Assembly: GCF_020400585.1 (NCBI RefSeq)
Contig: NZ_JAINVF010000022.1
Location: 58,839 to 122,838 of the forward strand
DNA: 64,000 nucleotides
Source of the DNA: Streptomyces sp. NK08204
Lineage (GTDB): Bacteria > Actinomycetota > Actinomycetes > Streptomycetales > Streptomycetaceae
Reading direction: 5' to 3'
Shown: positions 16,151 to 24,698 of the stretch, piece after piece
Layout of the letters: every line of letters starts with the position of its first letter
How positions within the stretch are numbered: the first letter of the stretch is position 1
Notes under the pieces: generated by a model
Told to the model about the DNA's origin: nothing
Seen by the model: the letters and a program-made list of their open reading frames with translations, nothing else
Databases searched by the model: none
Position numbers and translations under genes: made by a program

Positions 16151-17062
16151 ATGCGAGGGAAAGCAGCACTCGGTGCCGCCGCAATAGCCGCACTCATCGG
16201 AGGAATCACCGCCAGCTCGATGGTGTCCACCTCCGCTGTCCCGAATCAAACATGCCGGGTCGCCGGAGGAACCCTGACAGGCGAGAGTTTCGCTCCCAAC
16301 GGAACATTCACCGTTTCGCCCGGAGGAATGAGTGTGTCTTCCTCTACTGACGGCCGTATCGGACCGACGGCTGTCACAGGCACAGGGCCTTTCTCCATAG
16401 GTTCCGTGTCCTGTACGGGTGGCGCGGGAGGGACTTCCGCAGGAACTGCAGCGCAGGCGTCCGCTGTCGTGGCAGCCGGAAAGAGTGCAGCGCAAGCGGC
16501 TATAAGTCGAGGCGCCTCCCCGGCGCAGGCGAGGGCGGCGGCCACGGCGGCTGCACAGGCCAGAGCGCAGAGCCTCGGTCTCCCGGCAACGGTGATCAAC
16601 CAAGTGATCAACCAGACGACCAATCAAGTGAATCAAATAATTGGTTCAACGATCAACGGGTCGGTCAGTCAAAATAACAGCAGCCAGCAGGGTGGTTCGT
16701 CTACGGGGCCGTCCACGGGTCCGTCCACAGGGCCGTCCACCGGGCCGTCCACGGGTCCGTCTACAGGGCCGTCCACCGGGCCGTCCACGGGTCCGTCCAC
16801 CGGGCCGTCCACGGGTCCGTCCACGGGGCCGTCCACGGGGCCGTCCACGGGTCCGTCCACCGGGCCGTCTACGGGTCCGTCTACGGGGCCGTCCACCGGT
16901 CCGTCCACCGGTCCGTCTACGGGTCCGTCCACGGGTCCTTCCATGGAGCCGGCCACAGGACCGTCCACGGAGCCGGCCACAGGTCCGTCCGCAGGTCCGT
17001 CCACGGGTCCCTCCATGGGCCAGCCCACGGGTGAGCCCACAGGCCAGCCCGCGGGTCAGTAG
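16151..17062 (+). CDS. Secreted protein with N/Q-rich segment and (GPST)n tail
   Basis: A 303-residue protein of unknown function. Signal peptide residues 1-37 (MRGKAALGAAAIAALIGG and onward). Residues 38-100 are a small Gly/Ser/Thr-rich domain with two Cys (QTCRVAGG and GSVSCTGG), probably one disulfide. An Ala/Gln-rich helix follows (about 100-145), then QVINQVINQTTNQVNQ, then about 115 residues of GPST tetrapeptides ending in a degenerate GPSM-EPAT section. GGGGAG precedes ATG 16151. The tail looks like a wall-spanning or glycosylated stalk, but there is no sorting signal. Confidence 0.8.
   Translation: MRGKAALGAAAIAALIGGITASSMVSTSAVPNQTCRVAGGTLTGESFAPNGTFTVSPGGMSVSSSTDGRIGPTAVTGTGPFSIGSVSCTGGAGGTSAGTAAQASAVVAAGKSAAQAAISRGASPAQARAAATAAAQARAQSLGLPATVINQVINQTTNQVNQIIGSTINGSVSQNNSSQQGGSSTGPSTGPSTGPSTGPSTGPSTGPSTGPSTGPSTGPSTGPSTGPSTGPSTGPSTGPSTGPSTGPSTGPSTGPSTGPSTGPSMEPATGPSTEPATGPSAGPSTGPSMGQPTGEPTGQPAGQ
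16705..17030 (+). repeat. 12-bp coding tandem repeat (Gly-Pro-Ser-Thr)
   Basis: A 12-nt unit (GGGCCGTCCACC and synonymous variants) repeated more than 20 times, decaying at its 3' end. The third codon positions vary between units, so selection is on the peptide rather than on the DNA. Confidence 0.95.
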
Positions 17063-17095
17063 CCGGGCCAGCAGTCTGAGTGCGTCATGGAAAAT

Positions 17096-17124
17096 GAAAC
17101 CCCTGCTCGATGAGCAGGGGTTTC
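17096..17124 (+). terminator. Terminator after the GPST-repeat gene
   Basis: GAAACCCCTGCTC / GAGCAGGGGTTTC, a perfect 13-bp stem with a 3-nt loop, flanked by A-rich sequence on the left and TTTCTC on the right. It closes the accessory block before rlmN. Confidence 0.92.
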
Positions 17125-17297
17125 TCCGTTCTCGCCCCCCCGGGCGCCCTGCGGCGGCAACGCGGCAGCGCTCCATTCCTGGGCCGTTTGAGGGCTGTTC
17201 GACGGTGATCAGTGACGCTGTGTGACGGCCAGTGATGCCAGTCGTCGAGAGCGACAGCCGCAGCTCACACGAATGGATCTGCGACACTGGTAGCGCC

Positions 17298-18404
17298 ATG
17301 CCTAAGCCCGGAGAACTCACTTTCGTCGCCCCGCGCGGAGCCCAGAAGCCGCCGCGGCACCTCGCCGACCTCACGCCCGCCGAGCGCAAGGACGCGGTGG
17401 CCGAGATCGGCGAGAAGCCGTTCCGCGCCAAGCAGCTCTCGCAGCACTACTTCGCGCGGTACGCGCACGACCCTGAGCAGTGGACCGACATCCCGGCCGG
17501 TTCGCGCGAGAAGCTGCGCGAGGCGCTGTTCCCGGAGCTGATGACGGTCGTGCGGCATCTGTCGACCGACGAGGGGACAACCCGTAAGACGCTGTGGCGG
17601 CTGTTCGACGGGACGCTCGTCGAGTCGGTGCTCATGCGGTACCCGGACCGGGTCACCATGTGTATCAGCTCGCAGGCCGGGTGCGGGATGAACTGCCCGT
17701 TCTGTGCGACCGGGCAGGCGGGGCTGGACCGCAACCTGTCCACCGCCGAGATCGTCCACCAGATCGTCGACGGGATGCGGGCGCTGCGGGACGGGGAGGT
17801 TCCCGGCGGGCCGGCTCGGCTGTCCAACATCGTCTTCATGGGCATGGGAGAGCCGCTCGCCAACTACAAGCGGGTCGTCGGAGCCATCCGCGCCCTGACC
17901 GACCCCGCTCCGGACGGCCTCGGGCTGTCCCAGCGCGGCATCACCGTGTCGACCGTCGGGCTCGTCCCGGCCATCCACCGGTTCGCCGACGAGGGCTTCA
18001 AGTGCCGGCTCGCGATCTCCCTGCACGCCCCCGACGACGAGCTGCGCGACACCCTCGTCCCCGTGAACACGCGGTGGAAGGTGCGCGAGGTGCTGGACGC
18101 CGGATTCGAGTACACCGAGAAGTCCGGGCGCCGGCTGTCGATCGAGTACGCGCTGATCCGGGACATCAACGACCAGGCCTGGCGCGGCGACCGGCTCGGA
18201 CGGCTGCTCAAGGGCAAGCCCGTGCACGTCAATCTCATCCCGCTGAACCCGACGCCGGGCTCCAAGTGGACCGCCTCCCGCCCCGAGGACGAGAAGGCGT
18301 TCGTCGAGGCCATCGCAGCCCACGGCGTGCCGGTCACCATCCGGGACACCCGCGGCCAGGAGATCGACGGGGCCTGTGGTCAGCTGGCGGCCACCGAACG
18401 ATAA
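17298..18404 (+). CDS. rlmN: 23S rRNA (adenine-C2) methyltransferase RlmN
   Basis: A 368-residue radical-SAM enzyme. The cluster motif is CGMNCPFC (Cys spacing CxxxCxxC). GMGEPLANY and NLIPLNPTPGSKW are RlmN blocks, and the C-terminal DTRGQEIDGACGQL holds the catalytic Cys. It methylates A2503 of 23S rRNA, and often A37 of some tRNAs. ATG 17298 is chosen by the family N-terminus (MPKPGELTF); there is no strong Shine-Dalgarno. In many actinobacteria it directly follows cdsA; here 10.7 kb intervenes. Confidence 0.96.
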   Translation: MPKPGELTFVAPRGAQKPPRHLADLTPAERKDAVAEIGEKPFRAKQLSQHYFARYAHDPEQWTDIPAGSREKLREALFPELMTVVRHLSTDEGTTRKTLWRLFDGTLVESVLMRYPDRVTMCISSQAGCGMNCPFCATGQAGLDRNLSTAEIVHQIVDGMRALRDGEVPGGPARLSNIVFMGMGEPLANYKRVVGAIRALTDPAPDGLGLSQRGITVSTVGLVPAIHRFADEGFKCRLAISLHAPDDELRDTLVPVNTRWKVREVLDAGFEYTEKSGRRLSIEYALIRDINDQAWRGDRLGRLLKGKPVHVNLIPLNPTPGSKWTASRPEDEKAFVEAIAAHGVPVTIRDTRGQEIDGACGQLAATER

Positions 18405-18433
18405 TCTGGCCAGCGTCAATCACATCTTCATAT

Positions 18434-18527
18434 TCCGACAGGGGAGCGCCACAGCGCTGAGAGTGCGGCGGACGGGCCGCAGACCCTCTGAACCTCGCCC
18501 AGGTCATTCTGGGTAGGAAGTTCGGTC
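18434..18527 (+). ncRNA. TPP riboswitch (THI element)
   Basis: The conserved core is visible: GGGGAGC (18441), CTGAGAG (18457), ACCCTCTGAACCT (18483) and GGGTAGGAAG (18511). The outer helix is closed by CCGA / TCGG. It precedes a thiamine transport operon, the usual context. With thiamine pyrophosphate bound it should lower expression of thiB-thiP-thiQ. Confidence 0.95.
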
Positions 18528-18544
18528 ATCACTCGAGCTGTTGC

Positions 18545-18581
18545 GCCCTGCCCGGCCTCCCGTGCGGAGACCGGGCAGGGC
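18545..18581 (+). terminator. Hairpin downstream of the TPP riboswitch
   Basis: GCCCTGCCCGG / CCGGGCAGGGC, 11 perfect pairs plus an inner CTCC/GGAG, located 18 nt after the aptamer and 36 nt before thiB. Probably the expression platform (transcription termination), although an antiterminator partner was not identified. Confidence 0.7.
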
Positions 18582-18616
18582 CGCGTCTCTTCCTGGCCAA
18601 ACCCAGGAGGACATCC

Positions 18617-19696
18617 GTGCACAACAAGACCTTCGTGGCCGTCGCCGTCGGGCTCGGCCTCGTCACGCTGTCCGCGTGTGGATCAGGATCCGCCGAAACG
18701 AAGAGTTCCGCGGGATCCAAGACCGTCACGCTCGTCAGCCACGACTCGTGGCACGTCTCCAAGAGCGTGCTCAAGGACTTCGAGAAGAAGTCCGGATACA
18801 AGGTGCGGGTCCTCCCGAGCGGCGACGCCGGGCAGGCCGTCAACAAGGCCATCCTGACCAAGGACAACCCGCAGGGCGACGTCTTCTTCGGCGTCGACAA
18901 CACGCTGCTGTCCCGTGCCCTGGACAACGGTCTCTTCCAGCCTTACCAGGTCAAGGGCGCGAACCTCGTCCAGCCGCAGTACCGCGTCGACCAGGACAAG
19001 CACCGCGTCACGCCCATCGACACCGGCGACATCTGCGTCAACTACGACAAGGCGTACTTCAGCAAGCACAAGCTGACCCCGCCGCAGTCCTTCGCGGACC
19101 TCGCCAAGCCCGAGTACAAGAACCTCCTCGTCACCGAGAACGCGGCCACCTCCTCGCCCGGCCTCGGCTTCCTGCTCGGCAGCGCCGGGCAGTTCGGGGA
19201 CAACGGCTGGCAGGGGTACTGGAAGAAGCTCAAGGCCAACGGCGTCAAGGTCGTCGACGGCTGGGAGCAGGCCTACTACCAGGAGTTCTCCGGCTCCTCC
19301 GAGGGCAGGAAGGCCGGCGGCGACCGTCCGCTCGTGGTGTCGTACGCCTCCTCCCCGCCGGCCGAGGTCATCTACGCCAAGAAGCGGCCCAGCACCGCCC
19401 CGACCGGGGTGTCGTACGGCACCTGCTTCCGGCAGACCGAGTACGCGGGACTGCTGAGCAACGCGAGGAACACCGAGGGCGGCAAGGCGTTCCTCGACTT
19501 CCTGGTCACCAAGGAGTTCCAGGAGGACATGCCGCTGAACATGTTCGTCTACCCCGTGGTGAAGGGGGCCGCCGTGCCCGCCGACTTCACCAAGTACGGC
19601 CCCCAGGCCAAGAACCCCGAGACCATGGCTCCCGGCAAGATCGCTGCCAACCGTGACCAGTGGGTCAAGGCGTGGACGTCGCTCGTACTGAAGTAG
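18617..19696 (+). CDS. thiB: Thiamine ABC transporter, substrate-binding lipoprotein
   Basis: A 359-residue lipoprotein with lipobox LSAC at Cys21 (MHNKTFVAVAVGLGLVTLSAC). The body matches ThiB/TbpA of the Fe3+/thiamine type (VTLVSHDSWHVSK, GDVFFGVDNTLLSRAL, DTGDICVNYDKAYF, WEQAYYQEFS). It binds thiamine or its phosphates outside the membrane and delivers them to ThiP. GTG 18617 has a full AGGAGG 7 nt upstream. It is the first gene after the TPP riboswitch. Confidence 0.95.
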   Translation: MHNKTFVAVAVGLGLVTLSACGSGSAETKSSAGSKTVTLVSHDSWHVSKSVLKDFEKKSGYKVRVLPSGDAGQAVNKAILTKDNPQGDVFFGVDNTLLSRALDNGLFQPYQVKGANLVQPQYRVDQDKHRVTPIDTGDICVNYDKAYFSKHKLTPPQSFADLAKPEYKNLLVTENAATSSPGLGFLLGSAGQFGDNGWQGYWKKLKANGVKVVDGWEQAYYQEFSGSSEGRKAGGDRPLVVSYASSPPAEVIYAKKRPSTAPTGVSYGTCFRQTEYAGLLSNARNTEGGKAFLDFLVTKEFQEDMPLNMFVYPVVKGAAVPADFTKYGPQAKNPETMAPGKIAANRDQWVKAWTSLVLK

Positions 19697-21336
19697 TCGC
19701 CAGGCGGCGCAGGAACGCGGCGCGGCTCGGCCTCATGGCCCTGCCCGTCGCGTTCTTCACGGTGTTCTTCGCCTGGCCCGTCGCCGCGATCGTGGCGCGG
19801 GGACTGAAGACGGACGGCGCCTGGCGGTTGGGGCGGATCGCGGATGTGGTCACCCAGCCGGACATCCGGCACGTGCTGTGGTTCACCACCTGGCAGGCGT
19901 TCGCCTCCACCGCGCTCACCCTGGTCGTCGCGCTGCCCGCCGCCTACGTCTTCGCGCGCCTCGACTTCCCGGGCAAGCAACTGCTGCGGGCCGTCGTCAC
20001 CGTGCCGTTCGTGCTGCCGACCGTCGTCGTCGGAACCGCCTTCCTGGCGCTCGTCGGGCACCGCGGACTGCTCGACCAGCTGTGGGGCCTGCGGCTCGAC
20101 ACCACCGTGTGGGCGATCCTGCTCGCGCACGTCTTCTTCAACTACGCGGTCGTCGTCCGCACGGTCGGCGGGCTGTGGGCGCAGCTCGATCCCCGGCAGG
20201 AGCAGGCCGCACGGATGCTGGGCGCGTCCCCGCTCACGGCCTGGCGGAAAGTCACCCTGCCCGCCCTCGCGCCCGCCGTCGCCGCCGCCGCGCTGATGGT
20301 GTTCCTGTTCACCTTCACCTCCTTCGGCGTGGTGCAGATCCTCGGCGGCCCCACCTTCTCCACCCTCGAAGTGGAGATCTACCGTCAGACCTCCGAGGTC
20401 TTCGACCTGCCGACGGCCGCCGTCCTCACCCTCGTCCAGTTCGCCGCCGTCGGCGCGATCCTCGCCCTGCACGCGTGGGCGGTACGCCGCCGGGAGACCG
20501 CGCTGCGCCTCGTCGACCCGAAGGTGACCGCCCGCCGGCCGCGCGGTGCCGGGCAGTGGGCCCTGCTCGCCGCGGTCCTCGTCACCGTCGCGCTGCTGCT
20601 GGTGCTGCCGCTCGCCGTGCTGGTGCGGCGCTCCCTGGACGCGCCCGGCCTCGGTTACTACCGGGCGCTGACGCACACCGACGGCGGCACCTTCCTCATG
20701 CCACCCGTGCACGCCGTATGGACCTCGCTGCAGTACGCGCTCGCCGCCACCGGCATCGCCGTGGCGGTGGGAGGTCTCGCCGCCGCCGCACTGGCCCGGC
20801 GGGACGCGGGACGCCTGGTGCGCGGCTTCGACGCGCTGATGATGCTGCCCCTCGGCGTCTCAGCCGTGACCGTCGGCTTCGGTTTCCTGATCGCCCTGGA
20901 CGAACCCCCGCTGGACCTGCGCCAGTCCTGGGTCCTCGTCCCGCTCGCTCAGGCACTGGTCGGCGCCCCCTTCGTCGTACGGACCATGCTGCCCGTGCTG
21001 CGCGCGGTGGACATACGGCTGCGGGAGGCGGCGGCGGTGCTCGGGGCCTCGCCCTGGCGGGTGTGGCGGGAGGTCGATCTGCCGCTGGTGCGGCGGGCGT
21101 TGCTGATCGCGGCCGGGTTCGCGTTCGCCGTCTCGCTCGGCGAGTTCGGGGCGACCGTGTTCATCGCCCGGCCCGACAACCCGACGCTCCCGGTCGCCGT
21201 GGCCCGGCTGCTGAGCCGCCCCGGCGACCTCAACTACGGTCAGGCAATGGCCCTTTCGACCATTCTGATGGTGGTGTGCGCCGCAGCCCTGCTGCTCCTG
21301 GAGCGCCTGCGCACCGACCGGACGGGGGAGTTCTGA
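19672..21336 (+). CDS. thiP: Thiamine ABC transporter permease
   Basis: A 554-residue membrane protein made of two fused BPD_transp_1 halves, as expected for ThiP, with about 12 helices. Both EAA loops that contact the ATPase are present: EQAARMLGASPLTAWRKVTLP near residue 180 and REAAAVLGASPWRVWREVDLP near residue 453. The start overlaps the thiB 3' end; GTG 19672 is preferred, with GTG 19660 as an alternative, so coupling is tight either way. Its stop overlaps the ATG of the ATPase gene. Confidence 0.93.
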   Translation: MDVARTEVVARRRRNAARLGLMALPVAFFTVFFAWPVAAIVARGLKTDGAWRLGRIADVVTQPDIRHVLWFTTWQAFASTALTLVVALPAAYVFARLDFPGKQLLRAVVTVPFVLPTVVVGTAFLALVGHRGLLDQLWGLRLDTTVWAILLAHVFFNYAVVVRTVGGLWAQLDPRQEQAARMLGASPLTAWRKVTLPALAPAVAAAALMVFLFTFTSFGVVQILGGPTFSTLEVEIYRQTSEVFDLPTAAVLTLVQFAAVGAILALHAWAVRRRETALRLVDPKVTARRPRGAGQWALLAAVLVTVALLLVLPLAVLVRRSLDAPGLGYYRALTHTDGGTFLMPPVHAVWTSLQYALAATGIAVAVGGLAAAALARRDAGRLVRGFDALMMLPLGVSAVTVGFGFLIALDEPPLDLRQSWVLVPLAQALVGAPFVVRTMLPVLRAVDIRLREAAAVLGASPWRVWREVDLPLVRRALLIAAGFAFAVSLGEFGATVFIARPDNPTLPVAVARLLSRPGDLNYGQAMALSTILMVVCAAALLLLERLRTDRTGEF

Positions 21337-22358
21337 TGCTGCTGAGCCTTCAGGCCGCGACCGTGCGCTTCGGCGGGCGGCCCGTGCTCGACGCCGTCGG
21401 CCTCGACATCGCCGAGCACGAGGTGGTGTGCGTGCTCGGGCCCAGCGGCAGCGGCAAGTCCACCCTGCTGCGGGCGGTCGCGGGTCTGCAGCCGCTCGAT
21501 TCCGGGCGGGTGCTGCTCGACGGCCGCGACCAGGCGGGGGTGCCCGCGCACCGGAGGGGCGTCGGCCTGATGTTCCAGGACCACCAGCTCTTCCCACAGC
21601 GGGACGTCGGCGGCAACGTGGCCTTCGGACTGCGCATGCACGGCGTCGCCAAGGGCCGACGGGCCACCGCGGTCCAGGAGTTGCTGGAGCTGGTCGGGCT
21701 GCCGGGGGCGGCCGGGCGGGCCGTTGCCGGGTTGTCCGGCGGCGAACAGCAGCGGGTGGCGCTGGCCCGCGCGCTGGCCCCCCGGCCCCGGCTGCTCATG
21801 CTGGACGAGCCGCTCGGCCAGCTGGACCGCTCGCTGCGGGAACGGCTCGTGGTCGAACTCCGCGAACTGTTCGGCCGGCTGGGCACCACCGTGCTCGCCG
21901 TGACGCACGACCAGGGCGAGGCGTTCGCGCTGGCCGACCGGGTGGTGGTGATGCGGGAGGGCCGGATCGCCCAGTCCGGTACGCCCCTGGAGGTCTGGCA
22001 GCGGCCCGCGGACGAGTTCGTGGCCCGGTTCCTCGGCTTCGACAACGTGGTCCAAGCGACCGTCGCCGGGGCGGTGGCGGACAGCCCGTGGGGCAAGCTG
22101 CCGGTGCCCGACGGTTCACCGCAGGGGGCCCGCACCCTGCTCGTACGGCCGGCCGGGGTGCGGCTGGCCCCGGCCGACGAGGGCCTGCCCTGCACGGTCA
22201 CCGCCCGCACCTTCAAGGGCACGCATGTGGCCGTCCGCCTCCAGCCCCTGGACGGCGGTCCGCGGCTGGAGGCGGCCTGCACCCTCCGTGACGCGCCCGA
22301 GGCCGGGGCGCCGGTCGGCGTGACCTTCGACCTGGCCGAAATCGCGGTGCTCGACTGA
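21336..22358 (+). CDS. thiQ: Thiamine ABC transporter ATP-binding protein
   Basis: A 340-residue ABC ATPase. Walker A is GPSGSGKST (about residues 35-43), the signature is LSGGEQQR, Walker B is LLMLDEP and the switch His is in VTHDQGEA. A C-terminal TOBE-like regulatory domain follows (about residues 235-340), which makes it longer than enteric ThiQ. ATG 21336 overlaps the thiP stop (TGATG), with GGGGGAG upstream. Last gene of the riboswitch-controlled operon. Confidence 0.93.
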   Translation: MLLSLQAATVRFGGRPVLDAVGLDIAEHEVVCVLGPSGSGKSTLLRAVAGLQPLDSGRVLLDGRDQAGVPAHRRGVGLMFQDHQLFPQRDVGGNVAFGLRMHGVAKGRRATAVQELLELVGLPGAAGRAVAGLSGGEQQRVALARALAPRPRLLMLDEPLGQLDRSLRERLVVELRELFGRLGTTVLAVTHDQGEAFALADRVVVMREGRIAQSGTPLEVWQRPADEFVARFLGFDNVVQATVAGAVADSPWGKLPVPDGSPQGARTLLVRPAGVRLAPADEGLPCTVTARTFKGTHVAVRLQPLDGGPRLEAACTLRDAPEAGAPVGVTFDLAEIAVLD

Positions 22359-22382
22359 TCAACGCGGCCCTAGGGTGAGGGC

Positions 22383-23180
22383 ATGACTTTGCTCGCGCAT
22401 GACCGTTACTGCGACGAAATCGCTCATCAGGTCGATCAGTTGAGAGCCGTGGTGACCTCCGGCGCCGACCTTGCCACCACCGTGCCGACCTGCCCGGACT
22501 GGTCGCTGGAAGACCTCGTGCGGCACATGGGCGGCGCCCTGCGCTGGGTGGACGCCCTGGTACGCGGCCGGGCGCAGGAGAACATCCCGTTCGACCGGAT
22601 CCCGCTGTGCGGGGGACCGGAGGAGCGGGGTGACGCGGCGGCCCTGGACGCATGGCTGGCGGAGACCGGCGAGCTGGTCGTCGGCGCGCTGCGGGAGGCG
22701 GGGCCTGACACCAAGGTGTGGAGCTGGCAGGGGAACGCGACGGCCGCCTTCTGGGCCCGCCGGATGGCCAACGAGATCACGATCCACCGCGCCGACGCCA
22801 CCATCGCCGCCGGGCTGCCCTACGAGCTGGCGCCCGAGGTGGCCGCCGACGCGCTGGACGAGTGGCTGGACCTCGCCGTCTGGTTCCAGCAGTACCGGGG
22901 CGACGAGGAGGCCCACCGGCTGGAGGGGCCCGCGCGCTCGATCCACCTGCATGCCACCGACGCCGACCCGGCCCTGAACGCCGAGTGGTTCCTGGAGTTC
23001 GGCCCGGACGGCGTCCGCTGGCGGCGCGACCACGAGAAGGCGACGGTCGCCCTCCGCGGCCCGCTCACCTCCGTCCTGCTCGCCTTCTACCGACGGCTCC
23101 CGCTGGACGCCCCCGGCCTGGAGGTGCTGGGCGAACGCCAGGTGCTGGACTTCTGGCTGTCCCGCGCAAGCTTCGGCTGA
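22383..23180 (+). CDS. Maleylpyruvate isomerase family / DinB-like mycothiol-dependent protein
   Basis: A 265-residue cytoplasmic protein. The N-terminal four-helix domain has VPTCPDWSLEDLVRHMGGALRW, the mycothiol-dependent maleylpyruvate isomerase N-terminal signature with its metal-binding His. ANEITIHRADA carries a second metal His region. The C-terminus (about 190-260) resembles the MDMPI C-terminal domain. Members do mycothiol-dependent isomerisation or thiol transfer, but the substrate is unknown here. It follows thiQ by 24 bp and could be read through from it. Confidence 0.85.
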   Translation: MTLLAHDRYCDEIAHQVDQLRAVVTSGADLATTVPTCPDWSLEDLVRHMGGALRWVDALVRGRAQENIPFDRIPLCGGPEERGDAAALDAWLAETGELVVGALREAGPDTKVWSWQGNATAAFWARRMANEITIHRADATIAAGLPYELAPEVAADALDEWLDLAVWFQQYRGDEEAHRLEGPARSIHLHATDADPALNAEWFLEFGPDGVRWRRDHEKATVALRGPLTSVLLAFYRRLPLDAPGLEVLGERQVLDFWLSRASFG

Positions 23181-23181
23181 G

Positions 23182-23217
23182 CCGGAGCCCGATCCCGAGC
23201 CGGAGCCCGGTCCCGAG
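23182..23217. repeat. Two 18-bp direct repeats after the MDMPI gene
   Basis: GCCGGAGCCCGATCCCGA is followed at once by GCCGGAGCCCGGTCCCGA (one mismatch). A short tandem duplication next to the stop codon. Confidence 0.8.
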
Positions 23218-23268
23218 CACTGACCGGCGCGCGCCGGTAGCCGGTACTGATCGTGGACCGGTGTACGA

Positions 23269-23306
23269 CTGCGCCCGTCCCCGGGGGATCACGAGGACGG
23301 GCGCAG
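23269..23306. terminator. Bidirectional terminator between convergent genes
   Basis: CTGCGCCCGTCC / GGACGGGCGCAG, 12 perfect pairs with a 14-nt loop, between the MDMPI-like gene (+) and the LAETG protein gene (-). Confidence 0.85.
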
Positions 23307-23328
23307 CAGGGTACGGGATCCGAGGGCG

Positions 23329-24000
23329 TCAGTTGTCGCTCTTGGTCCCCCGGCGGCGCACGCCGAAGAACAGCGCGCCACCACCGACGACGACCAGGGC
23401 ACCCGCGACACCGGCGATGAGGCCGATGTCGAAGTGGGTACCGGTCTCGGCGAGGTTGGAGTCACCGGCCGCCGGTGAGGGCACGTTGTCCGACGTGCCC
23501 GCCGGGGTGGAGCCGGCCGCGGAGGCCGGGGGAGCCGGGGCCGCGGACTCGGCCGGGGCGGACGTGGACGGCGCCTGGGTGGCCGGCGGCTTCGGCGTCT
23601 TCGTCCGGGCCTTGCAGGGCGTGCCGGGGGTCTTCAGGTCGGGATTGATGTACTGGTCGACCTGGTGGCCGGCCTTGACGTGGACGCGGTATGCCGTGTG
23701 CGGCTTCCCGTTCTCGGTGAAGGCGACCGAGGTGCCCTCGGCGCTGCCCCTGACCTCCTGGGGCCGGCCGACCGGCGTCTCGACACCTGCATCGCTCTTC
23801 AGGAACATGACGGCAGGGGTGCCCGAGATGTCCTTGACGGTGACGACGATGACACCCTTGCCGCCGTCGCACGTCGCTTCGGCGGAGAACTCACTGATGG
23901 TGCCGGCGAGTGCGCTGCCGGCGACACCGAGGGCCAGCGCGGCAGCGGCGGAGGCGACACCCAGGATGTGCACGGAACGCCGTGCGCTACGGCGAGTCAT
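23329..24000 (-). CDS. Cell-wall-anchored protein with LAETG sorting signal
   Basis: A 223-residue secreted protein. The signal peptide ends near AGSALAG (residues 1-33). Residues 35-125 form a beta-rich domain with Cys in EATCDGGKG and GTPCKART. A Pro/Ala/Ser/Thr-rich wall-spanning segment follows (about 130-185), then LAETG, a hydrophobic helix and the basic tail RRRGTKSDN. LAxTG is the class E sortase signal of streptomycetes. ATG 24000 is given; a TTG at 24006 sits closer to the ribosome-binding site GAAGGA and is equally possible. No sortase gene is adjacent. Confidence 0.88.
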   Translation of the reverse strand: MTRRSARRSVHILGVASAAAALALGVAGSALAGTISEFSAEATCDGGKGVIVVTVKDISGTPAVMFLKSDAGVETPVGRPQEVRGSAEGTSVAFTENGKPHTAYRVHVKAGHQVDQYINPDLKTPGTPCKARTKTPKPPATQAPSTSAPAESAAPAPPASAAGSTPAGTSDNVPSPAAGDSNLAETGTHFDIGLIAGVAGALVVVGGGALFFGVRRRGTKSDN

Positions 24001-24207
24001 GGACAACGTCTGTCCTTCGCGGGGTGCATTGAGGGGGGTGGAAGGGGCGCCGGGGCGACGGACGAGAGCGACGCCCCAGCGTCCCCAGGAGGCTCACGGG
24101 TCTATAAGCCCTCGTAGGAGGTGTCAACTTCCTTGCTGCCGAAGGCGGTTGACTCTTCCCCCGCATTGACCGCCGGCACGTTCGACCACCGGGCGGGGCA
24201 CGCCGGC

Positions 24208-24615
24208 TCAGCCCTGGACCGCCGCCGGGTCCATCCAGATGACCTCCCAGGTGTGGCCGTCGAGGTCGTCGAAGGACCGGCCGTACATGAAGCCGAGGTC
24301 CTGGGTCCTGCCACTGGCCGTGCCGCCCGCCGCGATCGCCTTGTCGACCAGCTCGTCCACCTTCTCCCGGCTCTCGGCGCTCAGCGCGACCAGGATCTCG
24401 CTGGTCTTCGTCGCATCGGCGATCTCCTTGTCGGTGAAGGTCGCGTAGAACGGCTTGGTCAGCAGCATCGCGATGATGGTCTCGCTGATCACCACGGAGG
24501 CGGCCTTCTCGTCACTGAACTGCGGGTTGATCGTGTAGCCGAGGTCCGTGAAGAACTTCTTCGAGGCGTCGAGGTCGTTCACGGGCAGGTTCACGAAGAT
24601 CATCTGCTGGTACAT
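24208..24615 (-). CDS. VOC-fold (glyoxalase/bleomycin-resistance-like) protein
   Basis: A 135-residue single-domain VOC protein: MIFVNLPVNDLDASKKFFTDLGY at the N-terminus and DLGFMYGRSFDDLDGHTWEVIWMDP at the C-terminus, the usual paired beta-alpha-beta-beta-beta halves. Metal-ligand positions are not all occupied by the usual His/Glu, so it is probably a PhnB/YaeR-like member of unknown substrate. ATG 24615 is preceded by GGGAGATACCCC, a good ribosome-binding site. Confidence 0.88.
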   Translation of the reverse strand: MYQQMIFVNLPVNDLDASKKFFTDLGYTINPQFSDEKAASVVISETIIAMLLTKPFYATFTDKEIADATKTSEILVALSAESREKVDELVDKAIAAGGTASGRTQDLGFMYGRSFDDLDGHTWEVIWMDPAAVQG

Positions 24616-24698
24616 GGGGTATCTCCCTCGGGTTCATGCGCGTATCGCGTTCATGGGGACAGACACCCGGTCGACGGAAAACTCATCGGTGGGTCGGC

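Noticed and set aside
16669..17040. Minus-strand open frame encoding repeated Pro-Val-Asp-Gly
   Set aside because: It is the complement of the GPST repeat; it has no start signal or signal peptide and the codon variation preserves GPST, not PVDG.
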